Assembly: GCF_018332715.1 (NCBI RefSeq)
Contig: NZ_BOQP01000011.1
Span: 357,476-421,475, forward strand
Origin: Winogradskya consettensis
GTDB taxonomy: Bacteria; Actinomycetota; Actinomycetes; Mycobacteriales; Micromonosporaceae
Direction of reading: 5' to 3'
Length of the DNA stretch: 64,000 nt
Of this stretch, positions 52,578-60,511 are shown one piece after another; position 1 is the stretch's first letter; every line of letters begins with the position of its first letter. A model generated the notes under the pieces. The model was not told the origin of the DNA, ran no database searches, and saw nothing but the letters and a program-made list of their open reading frames with translations. The translations under genes and the position numbers were made by a program.

Positions 52578-53807
52578 TCAGAACAAGTCGGTCGGTTGCG
52601 GCATGCGGTGCCAGCGGAAGGCGGTTGTGGCTCGGTGGACGGCTCCGGGGGTGAGTTCGTGGACTGTGCCGGCGGCCTGGAGGGCTGCGAGCGGGACAGC
52701 GCCGAGGTAGACCGTTCCGAGCTCCAGCACCGTGCACGACAGGTCGGCGGGGTCAGCTGTGGGCGTACATGTGGCGTTGCCTGTGGGGTCGGCGGTGAGG
52801 CGCCACCTGCCTGAGTTGGCCGGGAGGAGGGGGTCTGTCACCTCCAGGACGACGTCCAGCGGTGCCGCATAGCGGCGGGCGGTCAGGGCGCGGGGGAGGT
52901 CGACGATGCGGATCCAGAGGCCGTCGGCGAGGGCTGCGCCCAGGCGGCGGGGCTCGTCGACCAGGTACTGCAGGGGTTCGTCGAGGGCCGCCACGTGCAT
53001 CGAGGCGCTGCGGGTGAGGTCGATCGTGAGCAGGAAGTGCCAGAGCGCCAGGTAGGCCTCCGGGTTCGCGGCCACGAGCTCGCGGATCTGGACCTCGCAG
53101 TTGGGCCCGAGGTTGTTCCAGTCATCTTTGGTACGCCAGGTCGCGTATCCGTCAGTGCCCTCGGGGGTCTCGTGCACCACGCCGTAGAGCTGCGTGGCGC
53201 CCCCGCGCTGGGACTCGACGTCGGCGAGGGTGAACTTCCACCATGCGTCGTCGCGGGTCGACCAGCCGACCCGGTCGGCTCGCAGGTCGTCGTAGAGCCT
53301 CGAGAACACCGGTATCGCTTCGACGGGGTCGACCTGGCGCAGGCGTCCCCGAGGATTCGTGTCGGGAAGGCGTACCTCCCGGGTGGAAATGTCCAGGCGC
53401 AGGCGCTGCGACGCCGGGCCGTACCCGAACCGGGGGTAGATCTTGGTCTCGCTCGCCCAGAGCACCGCGACGGGTTCCTCACCTGCGGCGACGTCACGCA
53501 GCTGCCGGTGCATCATCCGGGTGAGCAGGCCCCGGCGGCGGTGGGTCGGCGCCACCCCCACCCCGGAGATGTGCGCGGCAGGCACGACCGCACCAGGCAC
53601 AGTCAGATCCCTCGTGTACGCGGCCACGTGCCCGACGAGCGCCCCGGCGTCCTCGGCCACCAGGGACCGGGCGGGCTCGAACACCGCCCCTTCCAGCGCC
53701 TTGGCCTCGTCCGAGGGCGGGGTGTGGAAGAGCTGACCCAGCAGGTTCCAGATGGCGTCCCAGTCGCCCGGGGCGCCTACTCTGATCGGGATGTCCGCGG
53801 CGTCCAT
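52578..53807 (-). CDS. Eis-like GNAT N-acetyltransferase
   Basis: A 409-aa protein of the enhanced intracellular survival (Eis) type: two GNAT-like domains followed by a sterol-carrier-protein-like C-terminal domain. The acetyl-CoA loop is VAPTHRRRGLLTRMMHRQL at about residues 86-104, preceded by ISGVGV. WASETKIYPRFGYGPAS and VEAIPVFSRLYDDLRADRVGW follow, as in Eis. Eis enzymes acetylate aminoglycosides and other amines at several positions; the substrate here is unknown. The C-terminus ends in a carboxyl-terminal Phe (PTDLF), a feature often used for catalysis in Eis proteins. Confidence 0.85.
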   Translation of the reverse strand: MDAADIPIRVGAPGDWDAIWNLLGQLFHTPPSDEAKALEGAVFEPARSLVAEDAGALVGHVAAYTRDLTVPGAVVPAAHISGVGVAPTHRRRGLLTRMMHRQLRDVAAGEEPVAVLWASETKIYPRFGYGPASQRLRLDISTREVRLPDTNPRGRLRQVDPVEAIPVFSRLYDDLRADRVGWSTRDDAWWKFTLADVESQRGGATQLYGVVHETPEGTDGYATWRTKDDWNNLGPNCEVQIRELVAANPEAYLALWHFLLTIDLTRSASMHVAALDEPLQYLVDEPRRLGAALADGLWIRIVDLPRALTARRYAAPLDVVLEVTDPLLPANSGRWRLTADPTGNATCTPTADPADLSCTVLELGTVYLGAVPLAALQAAGTVHELTPGAVHRATTAFRWHRMPQPTDLF

Positions 53808-53905
53808 CCTGTTTGTGTAACGGACGGCGCGCGCTACGGCGAGCTATTTGTTCGCTGGTTACTCTCGTTGCAGGGCGGCACACGGCCGTACCGGGGAGGG
53901 GAACG

Positions 53906-54658
53906 ATGCCAGAGCAACCGCAGTGGCCCGAGCGGACGCTCGACATGCCGCCGCAGGATCCCTGGGCCGATCCGCCGACGACGGACATGCCACCACGCCC
54001 GAGCGGCCAGGCTCATGGCGGCCAGGCTCAGGGCGGCCAGGCTCAGGGCGGCCAGACCCAGGGCGCCCAGGGCGCCCAGGGTGCCCAGGGTGCCCAGGGT
54101 GCCCGCCCGCAGGTTGACCGCACGCGGCAGTGGAACGATCAAGCTCCTGCGCAGGGAAACCAGCCCGCGAGCGCCCCGCCCGCGGGATCGCCGGCGTGGA
54201 GCGGTCGCGCGGCCGTCAACCCGCGGCCGCAGTCGCAGCAGTTCGCGGCCGAGCACGAGCCCACCGGCACCGGCTGGCCCGGCGCCGAGGCCCCGCGTGA
54301 GCGCCGCCCGCTCGACTGGCACCTGCGTCAGCTGCGCCTGGGCGGCGAGTGGAGCTTCGCCGGCCTGCTCTTCGCGTTCGTCTGCTGGGGCATCTGGGCG
54401 CTGTCGGCAGGTGGCGACCTGACCACGTCGGTCATCGTCTTCGTCGTGTCACTGTTCGTGGCGGTCGGCGTCTTCGCCCTGTCCCGGCTCATCGGCCGCG
54501 TCATGCTCGAGCGCCAGTTCGGCCGGGAACGCCACACGGCCAAGGGCTCCCACATCGTCGCCGGAATCTTCCTGGTCGGCGTCGGCATCGCCCACCTGCA
54601 GCAGACCGGCTGGGTCATGAACGCCGTCCACTGGGTCACGGGCCTCTTCACCAACTGA
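53906..54658 (+). CDS. Membrane protein with Gln/Gly repeats in a disordered N-terminus
   Basis: A 250-aa protein. The N-terminal ~140 residues are disordered, rich in Pro, Gln and Gly, with four GGQAQ units and then five GAQ units (residues ~35-70). The C-terminal part has three membrane helices (SFAGLLFAFVCWGIWAL, TSVIVFVVSLFVAVGVFAL and SHIVAGIFLVGVGIAHL). The function is unknown. RBS GGGGAGGGGAA precedes ATG 53906. A strong terminator closes the gene. The repeats are coded by a 15-bp and a 9-bp tandem array. Confidence 0.75.
   Translation: MPEQPQWPERTLDMPPQDPWADPPTTDMPPRPSGQAHGGQAQGGQAQGGQTQGAQGAQGAQGAQGARPQVDRTRQWNDQAPAQGNQPASAPPAGSPAWSGRAAVNPRPQSQQFAAEHEPTGTGWPGAEAPRERRPLDWHLRQLRLGGEWSFAGLLFAFVCWGIWALSAGGDLTTSVIVFVVSLFVAVGVFALSRLIGRVMLERQFGRERHTAKGSHIVAGIFLVGVGIAHLQQTGWVMNAVHWVTGLFTN
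54008..54110 (+). repeat. Coding minisatellite: 15-bp then 9-bp tandem repeats
   Basis: Four copies of GGCGGCCAGGCTCAG-type units are followed directly by five copies of GGTGCCCAG/GGCGCCCAG. Both unit lengths keep the reading frame, so copy number can vary without loss of the protein. Confidence 0.85.
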
Positions 54659-54662
54659 GAAA

Positions 54663-54693
54663 GCCGTCGGCTCGCGGTAAGCGAGCCGACGGC
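54663..54693. terminator. Bidirectional rho-independent terminator
   Basis: GCCGTCGGCTCGC (54663-54675) pairs perfectly (13 bp) with GCGAGCCGACGGC (54681-54693) around GGTAA. CTCTTCCTTCTC follows on the plus strand and CTTTCTC on the minus strand. It serves the membrane-protein gene and the convergent AHSA1 gene. Confidence 0.9.
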
Positions 54694-54703
54694 CTCTTCC
54701 TTC

Positions 54704-55225
54704 TCAGCTGTTGCCGGCCATGGTCGTGCCGGTCTCGAGGAGCGACTTGAGGTCGCTGAGCACCCAGGCCCAGCCGCCACCGCCGGCCTCGTCGAGCGGC
54801 GAGCCCGCGACCATCGTCGACGTGGCCGGCGCCCCGGTCAGCTCGTGCGTGAGCGTCAGCCGGCAGACACCGGGCTGCGACTTCAACTCCTCGATCAGGT
54901 ACGTGATCGTCGTGAACGGCTCCGCCGCGGTCGTCGGGTCCATGAGCATCCGCCAGGTCTGCTTGAGCAGCCGCGGCGGGTCCGCCTCGATGACCTCGCC
55001 GTCGATGATCGTGTCCGGCAGGGGCCAGCCCTGCTCCTTGGAGTACGAGCGCATCTCGTCCGACGGGATCGACTTGAACTCGCCGCCGGGCTTGAGATCG
55101 TAGAACTGTGGCGCTGCGTAGCCGTACTTCTGGTTCCATTCGGGGTCGGTGATCGCGGTCCAGATCTTCTCCGGCGTCGTGCGGATCCACACCCGGAACA
55201 CCTGAGTCGTCAGCGGCTCGGTCAT
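54704..55225 (-). CDS. SRPBCC/AHSA1 (activator of Hsp90 ATPase homologue) domain protein
   Basis: A 173-aa START-like ligand-binding protein. The AHSA1 pattern is clear: RVWIRTTPEKIWTAITDPEWNQKYGY at residues ~10-35, GGEFKSI, VIEADPPRLLKQTWRM and WVLSDLKSLLETG at the C-terminus. These proteins occur in many actinobacteria paired with an ArsR-type repressor, as here: the ATG overlaps the ArsR stop codon by 4 bp. The pair may sense and bind a small hydrophobic molecule, but none is known. Confidence 0.85.
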   Translation of the reverse strand: MTEPLTTQVFRVWIRTTPEKIWTAITDPEWNQKYGYAAPQFYDLKPGGEFKSIPSDEMRSYSKEQGWPLPDTIIDGEVIEADPPRLLKQTWRMLMDPTTAAEPFTTITYLIEELKSQPGVCRLTLTHELTGAPATSTMVAGSPLDEAGGGGWAWVLSDLKSLLETGTTMAGNS

Positions 55226-55542
55226 GTCTCGTCCTCCAGCGCATATTTGAGATCGACGAGCGCCGTCACGTGACGCTCGGTGTACTTGTCGATCCACCGG
55301 TCGTGGATCAGCCGGATCGGCACGGGATTGAGGAAGTGCAACTTCTCCCGCCCGGACCGGTGCACGACGACTAACCCCGCCTCCTCCAGCACTTTCAGGT
55401 GCTTGGCGACGCCGAATCGCGTCATCTCGACCTCGGCCTCGAGCTCGCTGAGAGACCGCCCCTCGCGAGCGAACAGCAGGTCGAGCAGGAGACGACGGGT
55501 GGGATCGGCCAGCGCCTTGAACACCCTGTCGTCGTCCGTCAT
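55222..55542 (-). CDS. ArsR-family transcriptional regulator
   Basis: A 106-aa winged-helix repressor. The recognition region VFKALADPTRRLLLDLLFAREGRSLSELEAEVEMTRFGVAKHLKVLEEAGLV is typical of ArsR/SmtB. No metal-binding Cys pair is present, so it is of the non-metal subgroup that usually regulates the adjacent SRPBCC gene and itself. The ATG at 55542 is followed upstream (minus strand) by TAAGTTATGACG-like AT-rich sequence, which may contain promoter and operator. Confidence 0.9.
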   Translation of the reverse strand: MTDDDRVFKALADPTRRLLLDLLFAREGRSLSELEAEVEMTRFGVAKHLKVLEEAGLVVVHRSGREKLHFLNPVPIRLIHDRWIDKYTERHVTALVDLKYALEDET

Positions 55543-55589
55543 AACGCTAAGTTAGGTGACCAAAAGGTCACATGTCAAGCCTGAAAAAG

Positions 55590-55615
55590 CCCGCCCACCC
55601 GTACGAGTGAGCGGG
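55590..55615 (-). terminator. Rho-independent terminator of the LapA-domain gene
   Basis: On the minus strand CCCGCTCACTCG pairs with CGGGTGGGCGGG (12 pairs, two of them GU), followed by CTTTTT. It lies just after the LapA gene and before the ArsR promoter. Confidence 0.8.
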
Positions 55616-55626
55616 TCCTGGTCTTT

Positions 55627-56016
55627 TCAGTGCCCTCTGCGCACCAGGCGCCGCAGCTGGATGATCCTCGCGGCGGCGACAGCCATGGCAACAGCCGCCC
55701 CCGCGACCCCCGCGATCAGCAACGCCACCGCGATCGGGATCTGCCCCTGCATCCACAGGAAACTGATCTGCACCCCGCCGGTGTTCTGCGCGACAAAAAT
55801 GATCAGCACGATCAGCGCCGCGACCCCGGCCCAAACCCCGAACCAGACAGCACTGGTACGCGTCCGCGGCACCCGTGCAGCCGTCCGAACCGGCGGCGCC
55901 TCCCCGGCCGGCTCCAGCCCGGCAAGCGTCAATGCCAGCTCATCAGGCAACGGCGGCGCTTCCGGCTCCAACGCCGGATCATGCTCACGAAGCGGCTCAT
56001 GCTCGGGATAACCCAT
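55627..56016 (-). CDS. LapA (DUF1049) domain membrane protein
   Basis: A 129-aa protein. The acidic, Pro-rich N-terminal ~50 residues are cytoplasmic. Then come two membrane helices (VWFGVWAGVAALIVLIIFVAQN and IAVALLIAGVAGAAVAMAVAA) separated by the LapA-type sequence QNTGGVQISFLWMQGQIP. It ends in a basic tail (IQLRRLVRRGH). LapA-domain proteins are associated with envelope or lipopolysaccharide assembly in Gram-negatives; in actinobacteria their role is unknown. It is a single gene with its own terminator. Confidence 0.85.
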   Translation of the reverse strand: MGYPEHEPLREHDPALEPEAPPLPDELALTLAGLEPAGEAPPVRTAARVPRTRTSAVWFGVWAGVAALIVLIIFVAQNTGGVQISFLWMQGQIPIAVALLIAGVAGAAVAMAVAAARIIQLRRLVRRGH

Positions 56017-56861
56017 AACTCTCAGTCTTCCCCATCAGCCCGTTCCGTTAACCCTGCACACGCGGGCCCCACCCCGATTCCCTCTAGCCCCACCGCACCG
56101 CAAGAGTCCGAACCTCACCACGGCGAGGCGCCGGGCCGCCCGCGTACCTACCGTCACGCGTCATGGGCGTGCCAGTTGGCCCAAGTGGCGATCTTGACCC
56201 CCATGACCCCCACTTCGCGATGTATACGAACCCAGCCGAAACCGACTTGGCGACCGAGGCTGCTGTGAGCGCGAAGGCATCCAAAAGGCTGTGACCGATG
56301 TCACGCTCCTGTCGACCCATTGCCACTCTTGCCCAGGCCTTCGCGCTCAAGGAAGCCGGGCCACCCGGTTCTCAACCCTGCTCGTCGTCCAGTCTCCAGC
56401 CGTGCCGAGCCCACGCTGCGCCGCCGAGACGGCAACCTCAGAACCGGACAGATCCGGGCCCCCGCAAGCTCTCCGCGCTGAAACCCGACCAAGGCACACA
56501 CTCCAAGCCCCAAGCCGCCGTCTCGGAGGTCGAAGAGCGACTGCTGCCAGGCCTCGAACTCCGGGCCGGACGGGAGGAAGTCCGGCTTTGCCTTCACCAC
56601 GGCGGAAGCACTCATGCCCGCACCCGGCCGAGTTCGCCACGACAAACCGAACGCCCCGATCCCCAAGGCAAGAGGGAAGAAAGGGCCAGACCGCGGAAGA
56701 TCACCGCGCACCGCGGGTCTGAGGGCTCGGCCCCAACAACGACAACCCGCCCGGCGCGACCCCGCACCACGGGGTTCGGCCCTCACAGCGACAAACCCGC
56801 CCGGCGCGACCCCCGCACCGCGGGGGTTTGGGGGCTCGGCCCCCATCGCAAAAATGGCGAA
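56017..56861. other. Gene-free region with ~50-bp direct repeats and terminator-like hairpins
   Basis: No frame has a credible start and family. The left part (to about 56700) shows nothing distinctive. The right part has a ~50-bp direct repeat containing ACAACCCGCCCGGCGCGACC (56724-56771) and ACAAACCCGCCCGGCGCGAC (56773-56822), with a partial third. Short hairpins stand at its end: CCCCCGC acc GCGGGGG (56810-56826) and GGGGGC tcg GCCCCC (56830-56844). Confidence 0.55.
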
Positions 56862-56896
56862 ACTCCCAGGTCAGCGCACTTCGCTGACAAGGGAGT
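56862..56896 (-). terminator. Terminator of tRNA-Gly
   Basis: ACTCCC and GTCAGCG pair with CGCTGAC and GGGAGT (13 pairs with a 2x2 internal loop). On the minus strand the hairpin follows the tRNA by 10 nt and is followed by TTTCGCCATTTTT. Confidence 0.85.
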
Positions 56897-56906
56897 CCCA
56901 GAGTTG

Positions 56907-56977
56907 AGCGGGCGACGAGAATCGAACTCGCGTAGTCAGTTTGGAAGACTGAAGCTCTACCATTGAGCTACGCCCGC
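56907..56977 (-). tRNA. tRNA-Gly (anticodon TCC)
   Basis: A 71-nt cloverleaf on the minus strand. The acceptor GCGGGCG pairs with CGCCCGC. The D arm is GCTC/GAGC, the anticodon stem CAGTC... carries TCC (reads GGA), and the T arm has TTCGATT. The discriminator is U and no CCA is encoded. Confidence 0.95.
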
Positions 56978-57118
56978 GTGGCGTCATTGAGTGCCTGATG
57001 CCCGGGGATAGCGTACTGAATCATCTCGCGGATCGCGAACCGGTTCCCCCGCGTGGCGCACCGGAGTGACGCCGCGGCACACGGCGTGGGGCCGACCGCA
57101 TACACTTGCCAGCGGCCT

Positions 57119-57192
57119 CGGGGTGTAGCGCAGCTTGGTAGCGCACTCGCTTTGGGAGCGAGGGGCCGTGGGTTCGAATCCCGCCACCCCGA
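57119..57192 (+). tRNA. tRNA-Pro (anticodon TGG)
   Basis: A 74-nt cloverleaf. The acceptor CGGGGTG pairs with CACCCCG. The anticodon stem CTCGC/GCGAG carries loop TTTGGGA (anticodon TGG, reads CCA). The T arm has GTGGG-TTCGAAT-CCCGC. Discriminator A, no CCA. A -10-like TACACT lies at 57101-57106. The tig gene follows 40 nt later and may be co-transcribed. Confidence 0.95.
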
Positions 57193-57232
57193 CTTACATC
57201 AAATACGAAGAGATCCATCAAGGAGTACGCCT

Positions 57233-58582
57233 GTGAAGAGCACCGTCGAGACTCTGAGTCCGACTCGGGTGCGGCTCGCCATCGAGGTGCCGTTCGACGA
57301 GCTGAAGTCGAGTCTGCAGAAGGCGTACCGCGAGATCGGTTCTCAGGTCCAGATCCCGGGCTTCCGCAAGGGCAAGATCCCGGCGGCTGTGATCGATCAG
57401 CGGGTCGGCCGGGGCGCGGTGCTCAACGAGGCCGTGCAGGAGGCGATCCCGGAGCAGATCCTGGCCGCCGTGCGGGAGCACGACGTCAAGACGCTGGGCC
57501 GTCCCGAGGTGGAGATCACCGAGTTCGCCGACAACGAGCCGCTGAAGTTCACGGCCGAGGTCGACGTGCGTCCCGAGATCACCATCCCCGACCTGAGCAC
57601 CATCAAGGTCGAGGTGCCGGCCGTCGAGATCGGCGACAACGAGATCGACGAGCAGATCACCGGGCTGCGTGAGCGGTTCGCGACGTTGAAGACCGTGGAC
57701 CGTCCGGCTGAGGAGGGCGACTACGTGACGCTCGACCTCAAGGCCACGGTCGACGGCGAGGAGGTGCCGGGTGGTTCGGCCACCAACATCTCCCACGAGG
57801 TCGGCAGCAAGCAGCTGCTCCCGGGTCTCGACGAGGTGCTGGTCGGGCTCGTCGCCGACGCTGACGCCAATTTCACCACCCAGCTCGTGGGCGGCGATTT
57901 CGCCGGTCGTGACGCCGAGGTGTCGGTGACCGTGCGTTCGGTCAAGGACAAGCAGCTTCCCGAGATCGATGACGAGTTCGCGCAGATGGCGAGCGAGTTC
58001 GACACCCTTGACGAGCTGAAGGGCGACCTCAAGGAGCGCCTCGGCAAGGTCAAGAAGGTCGAGCAGATCTACGCCGCCCGTGACGAGGCGCTGAAGCAGC
58101 TCGTCGAGGCCGCTGACATCCCGGCGCCCGAGGGCATCGTCAAGGACGAGGTCGAGGGTCGCAAGCAGGCCATGACCGACCAGCTGGAGCGCATCGGCGC
58201 GAGCCTCGAGGACTACCTCGCCTCCGAGGAGAAGACCGAGGAGCAGATCGACACCGAGCTGGCCGAGGCGGCCACCGAGGGCGTCAAGATCCAGCTGTTG
58301 CTCGACACCATCGCCGACGCCGAGGACATCCAGGTGTCCGACGACGAGTTCGGGCACGAGATCGTGCACCGGGCCCAGCGCGCCCAGATGCAGCCCCAGC
58401 AGTACTACGACCAGCTCGTGCAGTCGGGTGCGGCCGCGGCCGTGTTCGGCGACGTGCGCCGTGGCAAGGCCCTGGCCAACGTCATGGAGCAGGTTGAGAT
58501 GAAGGACACCGAGGGCAACGTCCTCACGCTCGACGACCTGCGGGCCGCGAGCGAGGACGAGCACGCCGGCCACAATCACTGA
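57233..58582 (+). CDS. tig: Trigger factor
   Basis: Ribosome-associated chaperone and prolyl isomerase of 449 aa. The N-terminal ribosome-binding domain has the signature GFRKGKIP (here IPGFRKGKIPAAVID, at residues ~40-55). The FKBP-type isomerase domain (about 150-240) includes YVTLDLKATVDGEEV and LPGLDEVLVGL. The C-terminal helical chaperone domain is long and acidic and ends in HAGHNH, as in many actinobacteria. RBS AAGGAG stands 8 nt before the GTG. The order tig-clpP1-clpP2-clpX is widely conserved. Confidence 0.95.
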   Translation: MKSTVETLSPTRVRLAIEVPFDELKSSLQKAYREIGSQVQIPGFRKGKIPAAVIDQRVGRGAVLNEAVQEAIPEQILAAVREHDVKTLGRPEVEITEFADNEPLKFTAEVDVRPEITIPDLSTIKVEVPAVEIGDNEIDEQITGLRERFATLKTVDRPAEEGDYVTLDLKATVDGEEVPGGSATNISHEVGSKQLLPGLDEVLVGLVADADANFTTQLVGGDFAGRDAEVSVTVRSVKDKQLPEIDDEFAQMASEFDTLDELKGDLKERLGKVKKVEQIYAARDEALKQLVEAADIPAPEGIVKDEVEGRKQAMTDQLERIGASLEDYLASEEKTEEQIDTELAEAATEGVKIQLLLDTIADAEDIQVSDDEFGHEIVHRAQRAQMQPQQYYDQLVQSGAAAAVFGDVRRGKALANVMEQVEMKDTEGNVLTLDDLRAASEDEHAGHNH

Positions 58583-58594
58583 GGTCAGCTGAAC

Positions 58595-58626
58595 AGGGGC
58601 CGCCGCGACACGTGGCGGCCCCTTTC
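58595..58626 (+). terminator. Rho-independent terminator of tig
   Basis: AGGGGCCGCC (58595-58604) pairs perfectly with GGCGGCCCCT (58614-58623), followed by TT and pyrimidine-rich sequence, 12 bp after the stop codon. Confidence 0.9.
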
Positions 58627-58649
58627 GCCTATTCACCCCGCGCCTGATG

Positions 58650-58663
58650 CGCTGTCAGCGAAC
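58650..58663 (+). promoter_or_regulatory. Candidate ClgR binding site upstream of clpP1
   Basis: CGCTGTCAGCGAAC fits the core of the actinobacterial ClgR motif (CGCY-N3-RGCGWW). It lies 123 bp before the clpP1 start and about 40-60 bp before a likely -10 element, TAGGTT (58702-58707), a normal place for an activator. ClgR is the known activator of clpP1P2 in Streptomyces, corynebacteria and mycobacteria. Confidence 0.45.
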
Positions 58664-58701
58664 ACCTGCCCGAGCGGGAAGCTGATGCGCATTCAACCGG
58701 T

Positions 58702-58707
58702 TAGGTT
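58702..58707 (+). promoter_or_regulatory. Candidate -10 element of the clpP1-clpP2 operon
   Basis: TAGGTT within the sequence CCGGTTAGGTTGGTC. No good -35 element is visible at the expected distance, which agrees with an activator-dependent promoter. Confidence 0.4.
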
Positions 58708-58772
58708 GGTCGTACGACGAACACCCCGCCGGCCGGATCTTCGGCCGACACAGTCAGCTGTGAAGGGCTGCC

Positions 58773-59402
58773 ATGACCGATCTGCACATCCCAGCGAGTC
58801 CCGTGCTGCGTGGTGACTCACTCAGTGGCAACCTCGACGACTCGGTCTACAACCGCCTTCTGCGCGAGCGGATCATCTTCCTCGGCAGCGAGGTCACCGA
58901 CCAGGTTGCCAACCGCATCTGCGCGCAGCTGCTGCTGCTCTCGGCGGAAGACCCGGAGCGCGACATCAACCTCTGGATCAACTCTCCGGGTGGCTCCGTC
59001 TACTCCGGCATGGCGATCTACGACACGATGCAGTTCATCGACAACGATGTCTCCACCGTGGCCATGGGCATGGCCGCGTCGATGGGGCAGTTGCTTCTCT
59101 GCGCCGGCGCCGAGGGCAAGCGATACGCCCTCCCGCACGCGCGGATCATGATGCACCAGCCGTCCGGTGGCATGGGTGGCACCGCCGCCGACATCGCCAT
59201 CCAGGCCGAGCAGATGCTCTACACCAAGCGCATGTTCCAGGAGCGGGTGGCATTCCACACCGGTCAGGACCAGGCGACGATCGAGGCCGACTCCGACCGT
59301 GACCGCTGGTTCACGGCTGAAGAGGCAAAGAACTACGGCTTCATCGACAAGGTGATCACGGGGGCCACTCAGGTCCCCGAGGGCGCCGGAACGCTGAACT
59401 GA
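58773..59402 (+). CDS. clpP1: ATP-dependent Clp protease proteolytic subunit ClpP1
   Basis: Serine protease subunit of 209 aa. Visible are NLDDSVYNRLLRERIIFLGSEVTDQVANRIC, the oxyanion INSPGGSVYSGMAIYDTM, the nucleophile Ser in MGMAASMGQLLLCAGA (about 97), the catalytic His in IMMHQPSGG (about 122) and the Asp in EADSDRDRWF. In actinobacteria ClpP1 and ClpP2 form a mixed tetradecamer that is active only as a pair. RBS AAGGG stands before the ATG. It is followed by clpP2 after 11 bp. Confidence 0.97.
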   Translation: MTDLHIPASPVLRGDSLSGNLDDSVYNRLLRERIIFLGSEVTDQVANRICAQLLLLSAEDPERDINLWINSPGGSVYSGMAIYDTMQFIDNDVSTVAMGMAASMGQLLLCAGAEGKRYALPHARIMMHQPSGGMGGTAADIAIQAEQMLYTKRMFQERVAFHTGQDQATIEADSDRDRWFTAEEAKNYGFIDKVITGATQVPEGAGTLN

Positions 59403-59413
59403 GGAGAGCGACT

Positions 59414-60070
59414 ATGACTGACCTGACCATGCCCTCCGGCTTCGCTCCGGTGCACAACCGCTACGTCCTGCCCTCGTTCGTCGAGCGCACGTCGTATGGC
59501 GTGAAGGAGTCGAACCCGTACAACAAGATGTTCGAGGACCGGATCATCTTCCTCGGCGTCCAGGTGGACGACGCGTCGGCCAACGACGTGATGGCCCAGC
59601 TGCTGACGCTGGAGAGCGCCGACCCGGACCGCGACATCCTGATGTACATCAACTCGCCCGGTGGCTCGTTCACGGCGATGACGGCCATCTACGACACCAT
59701 GCAGTATGTCCGTCCCGACATCAGCACGGTCTGTCTCGGCCAGGCGGCCAGCGCCGCCGCGGTGCTGCTCGCCGGTGGCACCCCCGGTAAGCGGATGGCG
59801 CTCCCGCACTCGCGGATCATCATCCACCAGCCGGCCACCGAGGGTGGCTACGGCCAGGGCTCGGATATCGAGATCCAGGCCCGCGAGATCCTGCGGATGC
59901 GCAGCCAGATGGAGGAGCTGATCTCGCGTCACTCCGGCCGTCCGGAGGAGCAGGTCCGCAAGGACGTCGACCGCGACAAGATCATGACGGCTGACGAGGC
60001 CAAGGAGTACGGCATCGTCGACACCGTCCTGGCGACCCGTAAGAAGAGCCTCCAGGCCGCCAACGCCTGA
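59414..60070 (+). CDS. clpP2: ATP-dependent Clp protease proteolytic subunit ClpP2
   Basis: The second ClpP subunit, 218 aa. It has the longer N-terminus (VHNRYVLPSFVERTSYGVKESNPYNKMFEDRIIFLG) that marks ClpP2. Nucleophile Ser is in LGQAASAAAVLLAGG, His in IIIHQPATEGGYGQGSD, and Asp in RKDVDRDKIMTADEAKEYGIVD. In actinobacteria ClpP2 provides the ClpX/ClpC docking face. RBS GAGGAGAG stands 4 nt before the ATG. It is co-transcribed with clpP1. Confidence 0.97.
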   Translation: MTDLTMPSGFAPVHNRYVLPSFVERTSYGVKESNPYNKMFEDRIIFLGVQVDDASANDVMAQLLTLESADPDRDILMYINSPGGSFTAMTAIYDTMQYVRPDISTVCLGQAASAAAVLLAGGTPGKRMALPHSRIIIHQPATEGGYGQGSDIEIQAREILRMRSQMEELISRHSGRPEEQVRKDVDRDKIMTADEAKEYGIVDTVLATRKKSLQAANA

Positions 60071-60165
60071 GGCTGACCCGGCGATGTCGGGGGCAGGTCA
60101 GCGCACGCTAGACTGACCAGCCCCTGACACGCCCGTTTTGGGGGGTCGGAGATCTGCCCCTTTGC

Positions 60166-60400
60166 GGGTAACGTCGACCGTGCAACCTCGGTTATGGGCA
60201 ACCTCAGTTATTGGGTGATCCAGTTATTGGGTGACCCCAGTTTCGGGTGATCCGGTTACGGGTGACCCAGCTTCGGGTGATCCGAGTACGGGTGACGCAG
60301 TCACGGGCAAACCGGTTTCTGGCAACGCCGGTGCTGGGTAACCCTGGTGCTGGGTAACCCCGGGTTACGGGCAACCTCAGCGGTGGGCATCCTCAGTATC
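60166..60400. repeat. Field of ~14 tandem 15-16 bp repeats between clpP2 and clpX
   Basis: About 14 consecutive degenerate units, each starting GGGTGA, GGGTAA or GGGCAA. The consensus is GGGTGACCCAGTTAC. Each unit contains the near-palindrome GGGTnACCC. Unit length varies between 15 and 17, so the field is not coding. It occupies most of the 440-bp gap before clpX; nothing else but the palindrome at 60472 is seen there. Confidence 0.8.
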
Positions 60401-60471
60401 GGATGCCGGCAGTCGATGAACTGTGCAAGACGATGTTCTGGCATTGAGGGTGATCGTCCTCAGGCCGCGAG

Positions 60472-60489
60472 GGCCGGCGATCGCCGGCC
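60472..60489. promoter_or_regulatory. 18-bp perfect palindrome in the clpX leader
   Basis: GGCCGGCGATCGCCGGCC is fully palindromic and lies 22 nt before the GTG start of clpX. It could be an operator or a hairpin in the 5' leader just before the RBS GGGAGA. Confidence 0.6.
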
Positions 60490-60511
60490 GATGAGCGCAG
60501 GGAGAACGTAG

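Noticed and set aside
56298..56966. 222-residue open frame in the gap before tRNA-Gly
   Set aside because: It reads through the direct repeats, the terminator and part of the tRNA gene on the other strand. There is no credible start or family.
60166..60400. CRISPR array
   Set aside because: The repeats here are degenerate, directly adjacent and only 15-17 bp, with no unique spacers. No cas gene is in the window.
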